NCBI GenBank assembly: GCA_001683825.1
Contig: LXTR01000089.1
Coordinates: 92,021 to 156,020, forward strand
Length of the DNA stretch: 64,000 nt
DNA from: Flavobacteriaceae bacterium CP2B
GTDB lineage: Bacteria > Bacteroidota > Bacteroidia > Flavobacteriales > Flavobacteriaceae
Direction of reading: 5' to 3'
In this document: positions 1 through 8,271 of the stretch, piece by piece
Position numbering within the stretch: position 1 is the first letter of the stretch
How the letters are laid out: each line of letters starts with the position of its first letter
Made by a program: the position numbers and the translations under genes
The notes under the pieces: model-generated
Told to the model about the DNA's origin: nothing
Database searches by the model: none
The model's input: only the letters and a program-made list of their open reading frames with translations

Positions 1-965
1 ATAAAAATGCGGGCATGGACGCCGTACTGGAGGGAAAAGTACTTGATAAACTGGATATGTCCTTGGAAAAAACGAAAGAACTGCTAATGGGGATCCGGGT
101 TTTTGCCAGGGTAACCCCGATACAAAAATTGGGCCTTGTAGCGTTTTATCAACGGCAAAACAATGTCGTAGGGGTGTTTGGGGATGGAATAAATGATGTG
201 CCCGCCCTTACCAAAGCCGATATTGGCATTGCCATGGGAATTAGGGGAACCGAAGCCGCCAGGGAAGCTGCCGATGTCATCCTCAGGGATGATCGTTTTG
301 GAGCTGTCGAACTTGCTATAAGGCAGGGAAGGGTAATTTTCCAGCACATCAGGCAATTCGTGGTTTACCTCCTATCCTGCAATTTTGCGGAAATTATTAC
401 CGTTGGGATAGCTGCCCTTCTGAACCTCCCATCGCCTTTGCTACCCTTACAGATTCTGTTTCTGAATTTGGTTACGGATGTGTTCCCCGCACTTGCCCTG
501 GGTTTTGGCGAAGGGGAAAAAGACGTGATGGAGCAGCCCCCAAGAAGGTACGATGAGCCCATAATGACCCCCAGGCTATGGACGTCAACCGTCATATATG
601 GTCTTTCCATCACCTTCGCTGTGCTGGGGATTACCATTTTTTCCAACTATAGTTTGGGGCTAGCTCCGGAACGCATCAACAACCTGGCTTTCTATACGCT
701 GATCATTGCACAATTGCTGAATGTTTTTAACATGCCCAAAAGGGGACTGCCATTCTTCCACAACGAGGTCTTCAAAAACCCATGGGTTTGGGGGGCAATA
801 GCCATCTGTGTTGCGCTAACATGGATGGTTTATGCCATACCCTCAGCGGCAATGGCCCTATCTTTGGTGCCGTTGCGTTGGGAAGAGCTAAGATGGTCCT
901 TGCTATTTGGATGCAGTGCCCTGGCCATAGCCCAGGTCTTTAAACGGCTGAAAATAGTGGCCTGA
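1..965 (+). CDS. P-type (P2A-like) cation-transporting ATPase, 3' part
   Basis: The reading frame is open at the left edge, so the N-terminal actuator, phosphorylation and most of the nucleotide domain lie outside. Numbered from the first in-window Met (base 15), RVTPIQK lies at 32-38 and the hinge motif GDGINDVPAL at 56-65, both diagnostic of P-type ATPases. About six hydrophobic segments follow. M5 keeps an acidic residue (NFAEI) and M6 reads NLVTDVFPALALG, keeping the Asn and Asp that bind Ca2+ in SERCA-type pumps. This favours a P2A Ca2+ or related divalent-cation exporter in the inner membrane rather than a heavy-metal (CPx) pump. Ion specificity is inference. No neighbouring gene points to a regulator. 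Confidence 0.93.
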   Translation, partial: KNAGMDAVLEGKVLDKLDMSLEKTKELLMGIRVFARVTPIQKLGLVAFYQRQNNVVGVFGDGINDVPALTKADIGIAMGIRGTEAAREAADVILRDDRFGAVELAIRQGRVIFQHIRQFVVYLLSCNFAEIITVGIAALLNLPSPLLPLQILFLNLVTDVFPALALGFGEGEKDVMEQPPRRYDEPIMTPRLWTSTVIYGLSITFAVLGITIFSNYSLGLAPERINNLAFYTLIIAQLLNVFNMPKRGLPFFHNEVFKNPWVWGAIAICVALTWMVYAIPSAAMALSLVPLRWEELRWSLLFGCSALAIAQVFKRLKIVA

Positions 966-1283
966 TGCTGTTTATCGGAATTAATAATCGGGAATTCTGT
1001 CTCATGGGCGACCGTTGTCCATTGCTTCGCTAATTTCTGAAAGGCCGGCAATGATTAATTACCCCTGGTCTTATCATCCAAGGGGCTGCCACCCTACGTC
1101 CCCGATGGGTTCATCCGGGCATTCAACGTCAAAGCGGCCTTGTTAAAGGTAACGGTAAAATTCAACCAAGAGATCGAAAAAGGCCTTTGGATCGTAAAGG
1201 GAAACCAATGGCGGTACGCTCCCTGATGCGCCCTTCAAATACAAAATGCACATTGTCTGAATGGCTCATTGGGCCGATGGTCA
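966..1283. other. Gene-poor stretch with a possible gene relic
   Basis: No intact gene is visible. From about 1057 to 1227 the plus strand holds an open frame of roughly 55 codons that begins directly after a stop, has no start codon, and ends at TGA. Its translation has protein-like composition (for example the stretch GLWIVKGNQWRYAP just before the stop). It could be the tail of a decayed gene or chance. The family was not recognised. Confidence 0.35.
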
Positions 1284-1976
1284 TTACAGCAGTTGGAACC
1301 TTCCTTTAACTTTCATGATGATCTTCTCGACTACTTCTTCCGGCACCTCCAGGATCTCCGCTATTTCATGCGTGTCCTGATGGCCAAATGCAAATAGCTC
1401 CACAATCATTTTACTCCTGTCAGGGATGGTGTTGTACAATACACCCAGTAGCTTCCTCTTTTCGTCAGATAACAAGGAAGCCTCATTCAGGTTAAATTTA
1501 TGGATCAGTTGCTTTTCCAAAGAATCGTTCAAACGGACTTCTTTAGACCAGCCCTGTTTTTGAAGGTATGAGATGTCGTCTAACTCATCCATAGGGATGA
1601 GATCTCCATCCCCATCGGTCGTAAATTCTTCGTTTAAGGCCTTCAATTCCGTTTTTAATAGTGCATGGGTGTTGACCTCGTCTGGGACGTCCTGCACTTC
1701 TTTTGTTGCTATTTTGTCAATGACGTTCCTAAACAACAATCTCCTCAGGCCCTTGCCATCCAATTGCTTGGGAAAAGCAATGAAGGCTTCCAGGAAAACC
1801 TCATCCAGTAGTTCATCAGGCGTATAGAATCCACGATCCAACAGGCCCTGGTCTTCTGCGTTCCTAAGGCTGCCCGTCAGGAAACTTTTCAATTCAGGGA
1901 TATATGCTTCAAGTTTTTTATAAAACTGGGCGAAATCATTTTCCTCCCGGTGTTTTTGCAATGATTTGGTAACCAT
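1284..1976 (-). CDS. Sigma-70-like / helix-turn-helix protein
   Basis: A 230-residue protein. The ATG at 1976 was preferred over an upstream in-frame Met at 2069 because the extra 31 residues look non-coding. The last 45 residues (DRSKMIVELFAFGHQDTHEIAEILEV onward, in parts) resemble sigma region 4: a recognition-type helix-turn-helix preceded by the usual burst of hydrophobic and acidic residues. The N-terminal half is helical and acidic with a weak resemblance to sigma region 2. It may be a divergent ECF sigma factor or a sigma-like DNA-binding protein. No anti-sigma gene is adjacent, so regulation is unclear. Faces the molybdenum hydroxylase cluster divergently, about 380 bp away. Confidence 0.6.
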   Translation of the reverse strand: MVTKSLQKHREENDFAQFYKKLEAYIPELKSFLTGSLRNAEDQGLLDRGFYTPDELLDEVFLEAFIAFPKQLDGKGLRRLLFRNVIDKIATKEVQDVPDEVNTHALLKTELKALNEEFTTDGDGDLIPMDELDDISYLQKQGWSKEVRLNDSLEKQLIHKFNLNEASLLSDEKRKLLGVLYNTIPDRSKMIVELFAFGHQDTHEIAEILEVPEEVVEKIIMKVKGRFQLL

Positions 1977-2358
1977 ATGAATTTGAATTGAAGGGTTAGT
2001 AACGTCGGGGACCGCTTTCGATGGTCGCGAAGTTTCCATAAAACTAGCGTGGAAAACCCTGAATGACAATGATATATATCAGTCATCTTGTGATGGAGTT
2101 ATACCGTTGCTACCCACTGCATTTTTCCCTCCTGGGCGTTCTTCCTCTACTGCGCACAAGTGCCGGTAGTATTGATTTGGAAAGGCTGGCTGCCTATCGG
2201 GTAGTGCGGTGGGGCTGATTTGTCAGGGAGGAATTTGTTCCCTGCATCAAAAACCTGTAATTTAAAAACCCAGGGTCCTGTGGCCGGCAGAGTAGGCATT
2301 GCCATGCTAAAGGTATGCTTGAAAATCAATAAGGATTTGACAAACTAAATTAATAGAT
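1977..2358. other. Divergent intergenic region, possible minus-strand relic
   Basis: About 380 bp between divergent genes. On the minus strand, 2329-2147 gives a 60-codon frame from a TTG. Its translation contains TGPWVFKLQVFDAGNKFLPD and ends TTGTCAQ, which looks like the end of an Ig-like or beta-rich domain, but no upstream coding is present. I could not identify a convincing TAnnTTTG box for either flanking gene. Confidence 0.3.
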
Positions 2359-4614
2359 ATGGCTGTTTCAGGGATAAAAACCAAAATTGGGAGACGCGCT
2401 TTCATCAGAAATACAAGCCTGGCCAGTGGCGGCCTTGTGCTTGGCTTTAGCTGGTTGGCTGGTTGCAAGATGACACCGGAGGAAGTGGATAATTTGCCCA
2501 GGGAATGGTTTAAACTGAACGGTTATTTGAAAATTGGGGATAATGGCCTGGTGACTATCATGTCGCCCAATCCCGAAGGGGGGCAGAACGTCAAAACATC
2601 CATGCCCATGATCGTGGCCGAGGAACTGGATGTGGACTGGAAGGATGTCATTGTAGAGCAGGCACCGCTTGATACCGATGCATTTACGCGCCAATTTATC
2701 GGAGGCAGCCAGGCGATTCGCCGCGGTTGGGAAAGCCTTCGCATGGCCGGGGCCACCGCGAGGCAAATGCTGAGGGAAGCGGCTGCCCAGACCTGGCAGG
2801 TGCCGGTGGAGGAAATTACAACCGGGGCCGGTATGCTGGTCCATAAGGGCAGCAGCCGTTCTGTTGGATACGGTGAAATGGCCTCGGTGGCAGCCAAACG
2901 AACCGTGCCTGACGAAGCACCGCTTAAAAACCTGGAAGACTTCAAGATCATTGGCACCTCCCGTAAAAATGTGGATGGATTGAAAATCGTAACGGGAAAA
3001 CCCCTGTTTGGTATGGATACCGAAAGGGAGGGCATGCTTATTGCCATGATCGTGCATCCGCCTGCCTTTGGCCTGAAACTGAAATCCGTAGATGATTCGT
3101 CAGCCAGGAATATGCCCGGCATCCGGGACATTTTCACTATTAAGGTGTTTAACGAGGGCTATGAAAAGATGTTTTTTGATACCCGTACCTTTAATGAGGT
3201 TGTGGCCATCGTGGGAAACTCTACCTGGGAGGTGCTGCAGGCTAAAAAAGCCCTGAAAATTGAATGTGAGCCGATAGAGAGTTCCACGGAGACCAGAGAC
3301 CGCTTTGGCAGCAAATGGGAGCAGCACACGCCTGCCGGTCTTGAAAGCACCAATGAGCACTTTGCCCAAATGGCGGCGATGGCTTCCAAACCTGCAGAGG
3401 TGCGACGTAGGGATGGCAATCCCGAGGCTGCCTTTAAGAGGGCCGCCAAAATTGTCGAAGCCACCTATACGGCTCCGTTCCTGGCCCATAATTGTATGGA
3501 ACCCATGAACTTTTTTGCCGAAGTAAACGGCGATAAGGCAGATCTCATAGGGCCGCTCCAGAAACCGGAATTTACAGAACAGGCGTTGTCAGAACGCCTG
3601 GGGATCCCACTTGAAAATATTGATATAAAAATGACCAGACTGGGTGGGGGGTACGGACGAAGGTCGTATGCCCATTGGCTGGTAGAGGCCGCACTCATCT
3701 CGCAACGGATGATGGCCCCTGTCAAGCTGGTATACACCCGGGAAGACGATATGACGGATGGCATATACCGGCCAGCGTACCGGGCCACCTACAGGGCGGC
3801 CCTGGATGCGAACAATGAATTGATCGGCTTCCATGTAAACGCCGGGGGCATCCCCGAGAGCCCGTTGGAGGAAAACCGTTTTCCGGCCGGGGCCGTAGCC
3901 CATTACCTGGCGGAGGACTGGACCATAGACTCGAACCTCACCGTAGGCTCGTTCCGGGCCCCCCGTTCCAATTTCATAGCCTGTGCGGAGCAATCCTTTT
4001 TAGATGAAGTGGCAGAAGCGGCAGGCAAAGACCCGATCGATTTTCGCTTGGGTCTGCTCGAGCGTGCTGCACAAAACCCGGTGGGCGAAAACAACGATTA
4101 CGACCCCCTGCGGTATGCCGGGGTGTTGAAACTGGTGAAGGAAAAAGCTGGATGGGGCCAGCAGCAAGAAGGGGTACATAGGGGCGTTTCCGCCTATTTC
4201 TGTCATAACTCCTATGCGGCCCAGGTGCTGGATATGGTGATCGAAAACGGCCAGCCCAGGGTGCAAAAGGTTACCTGCACGCTGGACTGCGGTATCGTGG
4301 TCAATCCGGACAGTGCCAAAAACATGGCAGAAGGCGGTATAGTAGACGGCATCGGCAATGCCTTTTTCGGTGAATTGACCTTCAAAGACGGCGTACCTGA
4401 AAAGGATAACTTTGACCGCTACCGCATGATCCGCATGGGTGAGGCCCCCAGGGAAATCGAAGTGCATTTCGTTAAGAATGACATCGATCCTACCGGTTTG
4501 GGCGAGCCCACGTTTCCACCAATATTTGCCGCCGTGGCCAATGCCCTCTACCGGGCCAAAGGCCATAGGTATTATGATCAGCCCTTTTTAGGCCGGGACG
4601 CCATATCAGGCTAA
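2359..4614 (+). CDS. Molybdenum hydroxylase large subunit 1 (xanthine dehydrogenase/IorB family)
   Basis: A 751-residue molybdopterin-binding subunit of the xanthine oxidase family, closest in layout to IorB-type aldehyde or isoquinoline oxidoreductases. It hydroxylates a heterocycle or oxidises an aldehyde with water as oxygen donor and passes electrons to a 2Fe-2S subunit. The N-terminus carries a Tat motif (Arg12-Arg13 in GRRAFIRNT) and then WLAGC with Cys36 in lipobox position, so folded export and possibly lipid anchoring are expected. Cofactor motifs include GGSQAIRRGWE, GGGYGRRSYAHW, SFRAPRSNF and, near the end, GLGEPTFPPI, whose Glu fits the catalytic glutamate. The 2Fe-2S partner follows 96 bp later and a paralogous large subunit comes after it. 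Substrate unknown. Confidence 0.92.
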   Translation: MAVSGIKTKIGRRAFIRNTSLASGGLVLGFSWLAGCKMTPEEVDNLPREWFKLNGYLKIGDNGLVTIMSPNPEGGQNVKTSMPMIVAEELDVDWKDVIVEQAPLDTDAFTRQFIGGSQAIRRGWESLRMAGATARQMLREAAAQTWQVPVEEITTGAGMLVHKGSSRSVGYGEMASVAAKRTVPDEAPLKNLEDFKIIGTSRKNVDGLKIVTGKPLFGMDTEREGMLIAMIVHPPAFGLKLKSVDDSSARNMPGIRDIFTIKVFNEGYEKMFFDTRTFNEVVAIVGNSTWEVLQAKKALKIECEPIESSTETRDRFGSKWEQHTPAGLESTNEHFAQMAAMASKPAEVRRRDGNPEAAFKRAAKIVEATYTAPFLAHNCMEPMNFFAEVNGDKADLIGPLQKPEFTEQALSERLGIPLENIDIKMTRLGGGYGRRSYAHWLVEAALISQRMMAPVKLVYTREDDMTDGIYRPAYRATYRAALDANNELIGFHVNAGGIPESPLEENRFPAGAVAHYLAEDWTIDSNLTVGSFRAPRSNFIACAEQSFLDEVAEAAGKDPIDFRLGLLERAAQNPVGENNDYDPLRYAGVLKLVKEKAGWGQQQEGVHRGVSAYFCHNSYAAQVLDMVIENGQPRVQKVTCTLDCGIVVNPDSAKNMAEGGIVDGIGNAFFGELTFKDGVPEKDNFDRYRMIRMGEAPREIEVHFVKNDIDPTGLGEPTFPPIFAAVANALYRAKGHRYYDQPFLGRDAISG

Positions 4615-4640
4615 CCCGCCTTTGTCATGGTAAAATTATC

Positions 4641-4668
4641 AGGGTAATTGCTTGATTATTATTACCCT
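4641..4668. promoter_or_regulatory. Perfect 8-bp inverted repeat between the two subunits
   Basis: AGGGTAAT and ATTACCCT are separated by 12 bases. There is no T-run, so it is not a typical terminator. It could be an mRNA-stabilising hairpin or an operator ahead of the 2Fe-2S subunit gene. Confidence 0.4.
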
Positions 4669-4710
4669 AACATCAGCAATATTTAGTAACTTATTCAAAA
4701 ATTTCAGGGA

Positions 4711-5175
4711 ATGGCAACATACACTTTAAACATTAACGGAAAGGAAATGCAAGTAGAGGTGGACCCATCCACACCGATGCTTTGGGTGCTGCGGGAGCAT
4801 CTGCAATTAGTGGGTACCAAATACGGTTGTGGCATTGCCCAATGCGGGGCCTGTACCATCCACCTGAACGGGGTGGCGGTTCGATCTTGCCAATTACCGG
4901 TTTCTGCAGTGGGCAGTCAGGAAGTTACCTCTATCGAAGGCCTGTCTGAAAACGGGGATCACCCGGTACAAAAAGCCTGGCTGGAAGTAGATGTGCCTCA
5001 GTGCGGCTACTGCCAGGCCGGACAAATCATGTCGGCTGCAGCATTGCTCAAAAACAATCCGAATCCGGGAGACGCGGAAATCGAAGGAGCCATGAGCGGG
5101 AATATCTGCCGTTGCGGGACCTATGTCAGGATCAAGAAGGCGATCAAACTGGCTTCGCAATCATCTGCTTCTTAA
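4711..5175 (+). CDS. 2Fe-2S subunit of molybdenum hydroxylase (IorA family)
   Basis: A 154-residue electron-transfer subunit with two 2Fe-2S clusters. The plant-ferredoxin-type cluster is ligated by Cys40, Cys45, Cys48 and Cys60. The C-terminal helical cluster is ligated by Cys98, Cys101, Cys133 and Cys135 (QCGYCQAG and GNICRCGTY). Length is normal for the family. It has no signal peptide of its own, which fits the known hitch-hiker export of such subunits bound to a Tat-targeted large subunit. It lies between two large-subunit genes and is the only FeS subunit visible, so it may serve both. Electrons would pass on to a quinone or cytochrome acceptor that is not encoded next to it. Confidence 0.95.
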   Translation: MATYTLNINGKEMQVEVDPSTPMLWVLREHLQLVGTKYGCGIAQCGACTIHLNGVAVRSCQLPVSAVGSQEVTSIEGLSENGDHPVQKAWLEVDVPQCGYCQAGQIMSAAALLKNNPNPGDAEIEGAMSGNICRCGTYVRIKKAIKLASQSSAS

Positions 5176-5251
5176 TACCATCCGGGTATCAGGAACGCAT
5201 TGCCTTTAGGGTACAAACGAATTCTATTTAATCGCTAAAAAAAAATCAACA

Positions 5252-7510
5252 ATGGCACTGGTAAAGACTTCAATGGGAAGACGCATGTTCATCCAATCAT
5301 CAGCCCTGGCCGGGGGTGGCCTGGTATTGGGCTTCAACTGGCTGGCTTCCTGCAAACGGGAACCCGAAGTGGTGGGGCTGCAAATGCCCAAGGAATGGTA
5401 TGAGATAAATGCCTACCTGAAAATAGGAGACAATGGGGTGGTAACCATCATGTCACCCAACCCGGAGATCGGGCAAAACGTCAAGACTTCCATGCCCATG
5501 ATCGTGGCCGAAGAGCTGGACGTGGATTGGAATAACGTAATCGTAGAACAGGCGCCGTTGAAAACAGAAGCGTTTACCTGGCAGGTAGCCGGAGGCAGCC
5601 AGTCCATTCGAAACGGATGGGAGCCGTTGAGGATGGCCGGGGCCACCGCCCGGGAAATGCTCAAGGCCGCCGCCGCCCAGGCCTGGCAGGTACCGGTAAC
5701 CGAGATCACCGCAGCTGCCGGTATGCTAAAACACGAGGCGAGTGGGAAATCTGCAGGCTATGGGGAAATGGCTTCCGCCGCTGTCAATATCCCGGTACCC
5801 GAAGAAGTGGTACTCAAGGAACCCAAAGATTATAAGATCATCGGGACGTCCCGGAAAAATGTGGATGGCAAAAAGATTGTAACTGGTCAACCGCTTTATG
5901 GACTGGATTACAGGCAGGAAGGGATGTTGATTGCCATGCCGGTACATCCGCCGGCATTTGGAATGAAACTGAAATCCTATGATGCTACGGATGCCAAGGC
6001 CATGCCTGGCATCAAAGATGTTTTTACCATCAACCTTTACAATGAGAATTTCCCGAGGGGGGCTTTTGACCACAGTGTGTTCGATGAGCTGGTTATTGTA
6101 CTGGGAAATACCACCTGGGAGGTAATGCAGGCCAAAAAAGCACTGAAAATAGAATGGGAAAAAGCGGGTGATGTTGCTGTAGACATGCAATTTTTTGGGA
6201 ACCCGACAACAGTGAAACACCCGTCCGGACTTGAAAGTTCGAGTGCTCATAAAGAACAAATGGAACAATTAAATTCCAGGCCAGGCAAGGTTGTCCGAAA
6301 AGACGGGAACCCGGAAGCCGCCTTCAGGAATGCGGCAAAAGTGATAGAACGCACCTATAGTTGCCCTTTCCTGGCACACAATACCATGGAACCCATGAAC
6401 TTCTTTGCCAATGTCACAGCCGATAAAGCTGAATTGGTCGGGCCGATCCAAACACCAGAATGGACAGAACCGGCTGCTGCAGCAAGACTTGGAATGCCAT
6501 TGGAGAAGGTGGATATTATGATGACCCGTATGGGGGGTGGCTTTGGCCGGAGACTTTACGGTCATTTTGTTGTAGAAGCCGCCGCCATATCCCAGAAAGT
6601 AGGGGCGCCTGTGAAATTGGTATATACCCGGGAAGATGATATGTCCCAGGGCACATACCGGCCCACCTACCTGGCTACCTATCGCGCTGCCCTCGACGAA
6701 AATAATAATTTAACGGCCTTCCATGTAAAAGCTGGGGGTATCCCGGAAAGTCCTTTGTTCGCGAATCGTTTCCCGGCAGGGTCCGTGGATAACTACCTGG
6801 CCGAAGACTGGACTATCGACTCCAATATTTCTACAGGCGCTTTCCGCGCGCCCCGTTCCAACTTTATCGCAGGGGCCGAACAGGCGTTCCTGGATGAGGT
6901 GGCAGAGGCCATGGGCAAAGACCCGATTGATCTGCGGCTGGAACTACTGGACCGGGCCAAGAACAATCCCGTGGGTGAGGACAATGATTACGAGGCCGAC
7001 CGCTACGCCGGGGTGCTGAAACTCGTAAAGGAAAAATCGGGTTGGGGCCAGGAGCAGGGCAACGTGCACCGAGGCGTATCTGCCTATTTTTGCCACAACA
7101 GCTATGTGGCCCAGGTACTGGACCTTGTGATGGAGAGCGGGCAACCTAAGGTAGAACGTGTTTGCTGCGCCATCGACTGTGGTATCGTCATTAACCCCGA
7201 TGCGGCCACCAACCTCGCGGAAGGGGGCATTGTTGATGGTATAGGCCATGCCATGTTCAGCGAGTTGACCTTTGCGGACGGGGTGGTGCAACAGCAGAAT
7301 TTTGACAAATACCGCTTGATCCGCCATAGTGAAGCACCCAAAAATATAGATGTGCACTTTGTGGATAACGGCATAGATCCGACGGGGCTGGGAGAACCCC
7401 CATTTCCCCCTATCATGGGAGCTTTGGCCAATGCCTTGTACAAAGCCACGGGCACCCGATACTATGACCAGCCGTTTATGGGCAATAAACAACAACGGGT
7501 AATCGGGTAG
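5252..7510 (+). CDS. Molybdenum hydroxylase large subunit 2 (xanthine dehydrogenase/IorB family)
   Basis: A 752-residue paralogue of the first large subunit, alignable end to end with no large gaps. Tat motif Arg10-Arg11 in GRRMFIQSS, then WLASC with Cys34 in lipobox position. Cofactor motifs are GGSQSIRNGWE, GGGFGRRLYGHF, AFRAPRSNF and GLGEPPFPPI with the probable catalytic Glu. Differences from paralogue 1 concentrate around residues 260-330 and at the substrate face, for example VHPPAFGMKLK against VHPPAFGLKLK is conserved while the following segments diverge. This suggests duplication and then substrate divergence. The gene is followed by a strong intrinsic terminator at 7529-7557, which probably ends a three-gene transcript. 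Confidence 0.93.
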   Translation: MALVKTSMGRRMFIQSSALAGGGLVLGFNWLASCKREPEVVGLQMPKEWYEINAYLKIGDNGVVTIMSPNPEIGQNVKTSMPMIVAEELDVDWNNVIVEQAPLKTEAFTWQVAGGSQSIRNGWEPLRMAGATAREMLKAAAAQAWQVPVTEITAAAGMLKHEASGKSAGYGEMASAAVNIPVPEEVVLKEPKDYKIIGTSRKNVDGKKIVTGQPLYGLDYRQEGMLIAMPVHPPAFGMKLKSYDATDAKAMPGIKDVFTINLYNENFPRGAFDHSVFDELVIVLGNTTWEVMQAKKALKIEWEKAGDVAVDMQFFGNPTTVKHPSGLESSSAHKEQMEQLNSRPGKVVRKDGNPEAAFRNAAKVIERTYSCPFLAHNTMEPMNFFANVTADKAELVGPIQTPEWTEPAAAARLGMPLEKVDIMMTRMGGGFGRRLYGHFVVEAAAISQKVGAPVKLVYTREDDMSQGTYRPTYLATYRAALDENNNLTAFHVKAGGIPESPLFANRFPAGSVDNYLAEDWTIDSNISTGAFRAPRSNFIAGAEQAFLDEVAEAMGKDPIDLRLELLDRAKNNPVGEDNDYEADRYAGVLKLVKEKSGWGQEQGNVHRGVSAYFCHNSYVAQVLDLVMESGQPKVERVCCAIDCGIVINPDAATNLAEGGIVDGIGHAMFSELTFADGVVQQQNFDKYRLIRHSEAPKNIDVHFVDNGIDPTGLGEPPFPPIMGALANALYKATGTRYYDQPFMGNKQQRVIG

Positions 7511-7528
7511 TATGTAATATTTAACACG

Positions 7529-7557
7529 AAAAAAGGGCCGTATTTCGGCCCTTTTTT
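7529..7557 (+). terminator. Intrinsic terminator after the molybdenum hydroxylase cluster
   Basis: AAAAAAGGGCCG and CGGCCCTTTTTT flank a 5-base loop, giving a perfect 12-bp stem with a T-tract. It starts 18 bases after the stop codon. Confidence 0.92.
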
Positions 7558-7625
7558 ATACCCTGGATGTAAGCGGTATTTCAAATAAACCAGGCTTCAG
7601 ACCAGAATTTCACCGCTATGTTTTT

Positions 7626-7676
7626 GCAGTGGGTTTTGGTAAATTGTCCTTAGGGGAGGAGGGGACTTTGGTCCCC
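7626..7676. repeat. Dispersed hairpin repeat, copy 1
   Basis: About 50 bp beginning GCAGTGGGTTTTGGTAAATT, continuing GTCCTTAGGGGAGGA and ending in the hairpin GGGGACTTTGGTCCCC. The same order of blocks recurs at 7767 and 7950. Confidence 0.8.
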
Positions 7677-7766
7677 GCCATTTCCCGGAATTCACCCACC
7701 GGGCTATTAAAAGCGTTTCCGTTGCCGTAACTCTTGACACCAACCCTTTTTGGGTGCTTCCTCCCT

Positions 7767-7818
7767 GCAGTGGGTTTTGTTAAATTGTCCTTAGGGGAGG
7801 AGGGGACTTTAAGTCCCC
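7767..7818. repeat. Dispersed hairpin repeat, copy 2
   Basis: Same order of blocks as copy 1, but the hairpin is GGGGACTTTAAGTCCCC. The change extends pairing (GGGGACTT with AAGTCCCC), so the stem is kept although the bases differ. Confidence 0.8.
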
Positions 7819-7949
7819 GTTATTTACTTCAAGCCCTTTTTTAGTTTTTGGTTCACCAGGGTATACCGGCCCATGATCTGTGTGCTGGCTTTAGGAAACA
7901 AAAGCCCATTTTATCCCAAAAAGCATGATAATTTCCCTGCTTTGTTCCT

Positions 7950-8001
7950 GCAGCGCATTCTGGTACATTGTCCTTAGGGGAGGAGGGGACTTTGGTCCCC
8001 G
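7950..8001. repeat. Dispersed hairpin repeat, copy 3
   Basis: The left part is diverged (CAGCGCATTCTGGTACATT), while the block GTCCTTAGGGGAGGA and the hairpin GGGGACTTTGGTCCCC are unchanged from copy 1. The hairpin half is therefore the conserved part. Confidence 0.75.
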
Positions 8002-8271
8002 TTTTTACCTCGAATTAGTAGCATTAGGATGCTGGATCTTTTTGAGCATGTTAGCCCTCCACTTAAATCCGTTAAGAAAACATCTGTTTTTACCGGGTCT
8101 TCCTATATTTTGTAAAAAAATTGTGACGGCCCTTGTACCCCGCCTTTGTGACCTGCCAAAACAGCACGCCCTGATTCCATAAGTGGTTTTAAGGCTATCT
8201 GGTCCACAGGTATAGCCACGAAGGACCCATCCGTGTCTTCCCAGGCATCTTGCCCGGATAAGGGCGGGATA

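Larger units (their letters stand above)
7511..8271. other. 760-bp gene-free stretch with small repeats
   Basis: Besides the terminator and three hairpin repeats listed separately, no coding gene is convincing. A plus-strand frame at 7925-8182 runs through a repeat copy and has no family signature. A minus-strand frame at 8327-8103 starts inside the decarboxylase gene and is also unconvincing. Confidence 0.5.

Noticed and set aside
2368..3137. Two long minus-strand frames inside the first molybdenum hydroxylase gene
   Set aside because: They lie wholly antisense to a clear enzyme gene and show no family motif.
7925..8182. Plus-strand 85-codon frame in the repeat region
   Set aside because: It runs through a hairpin repeat copy and lacks promoter, signal or homologous pattern.
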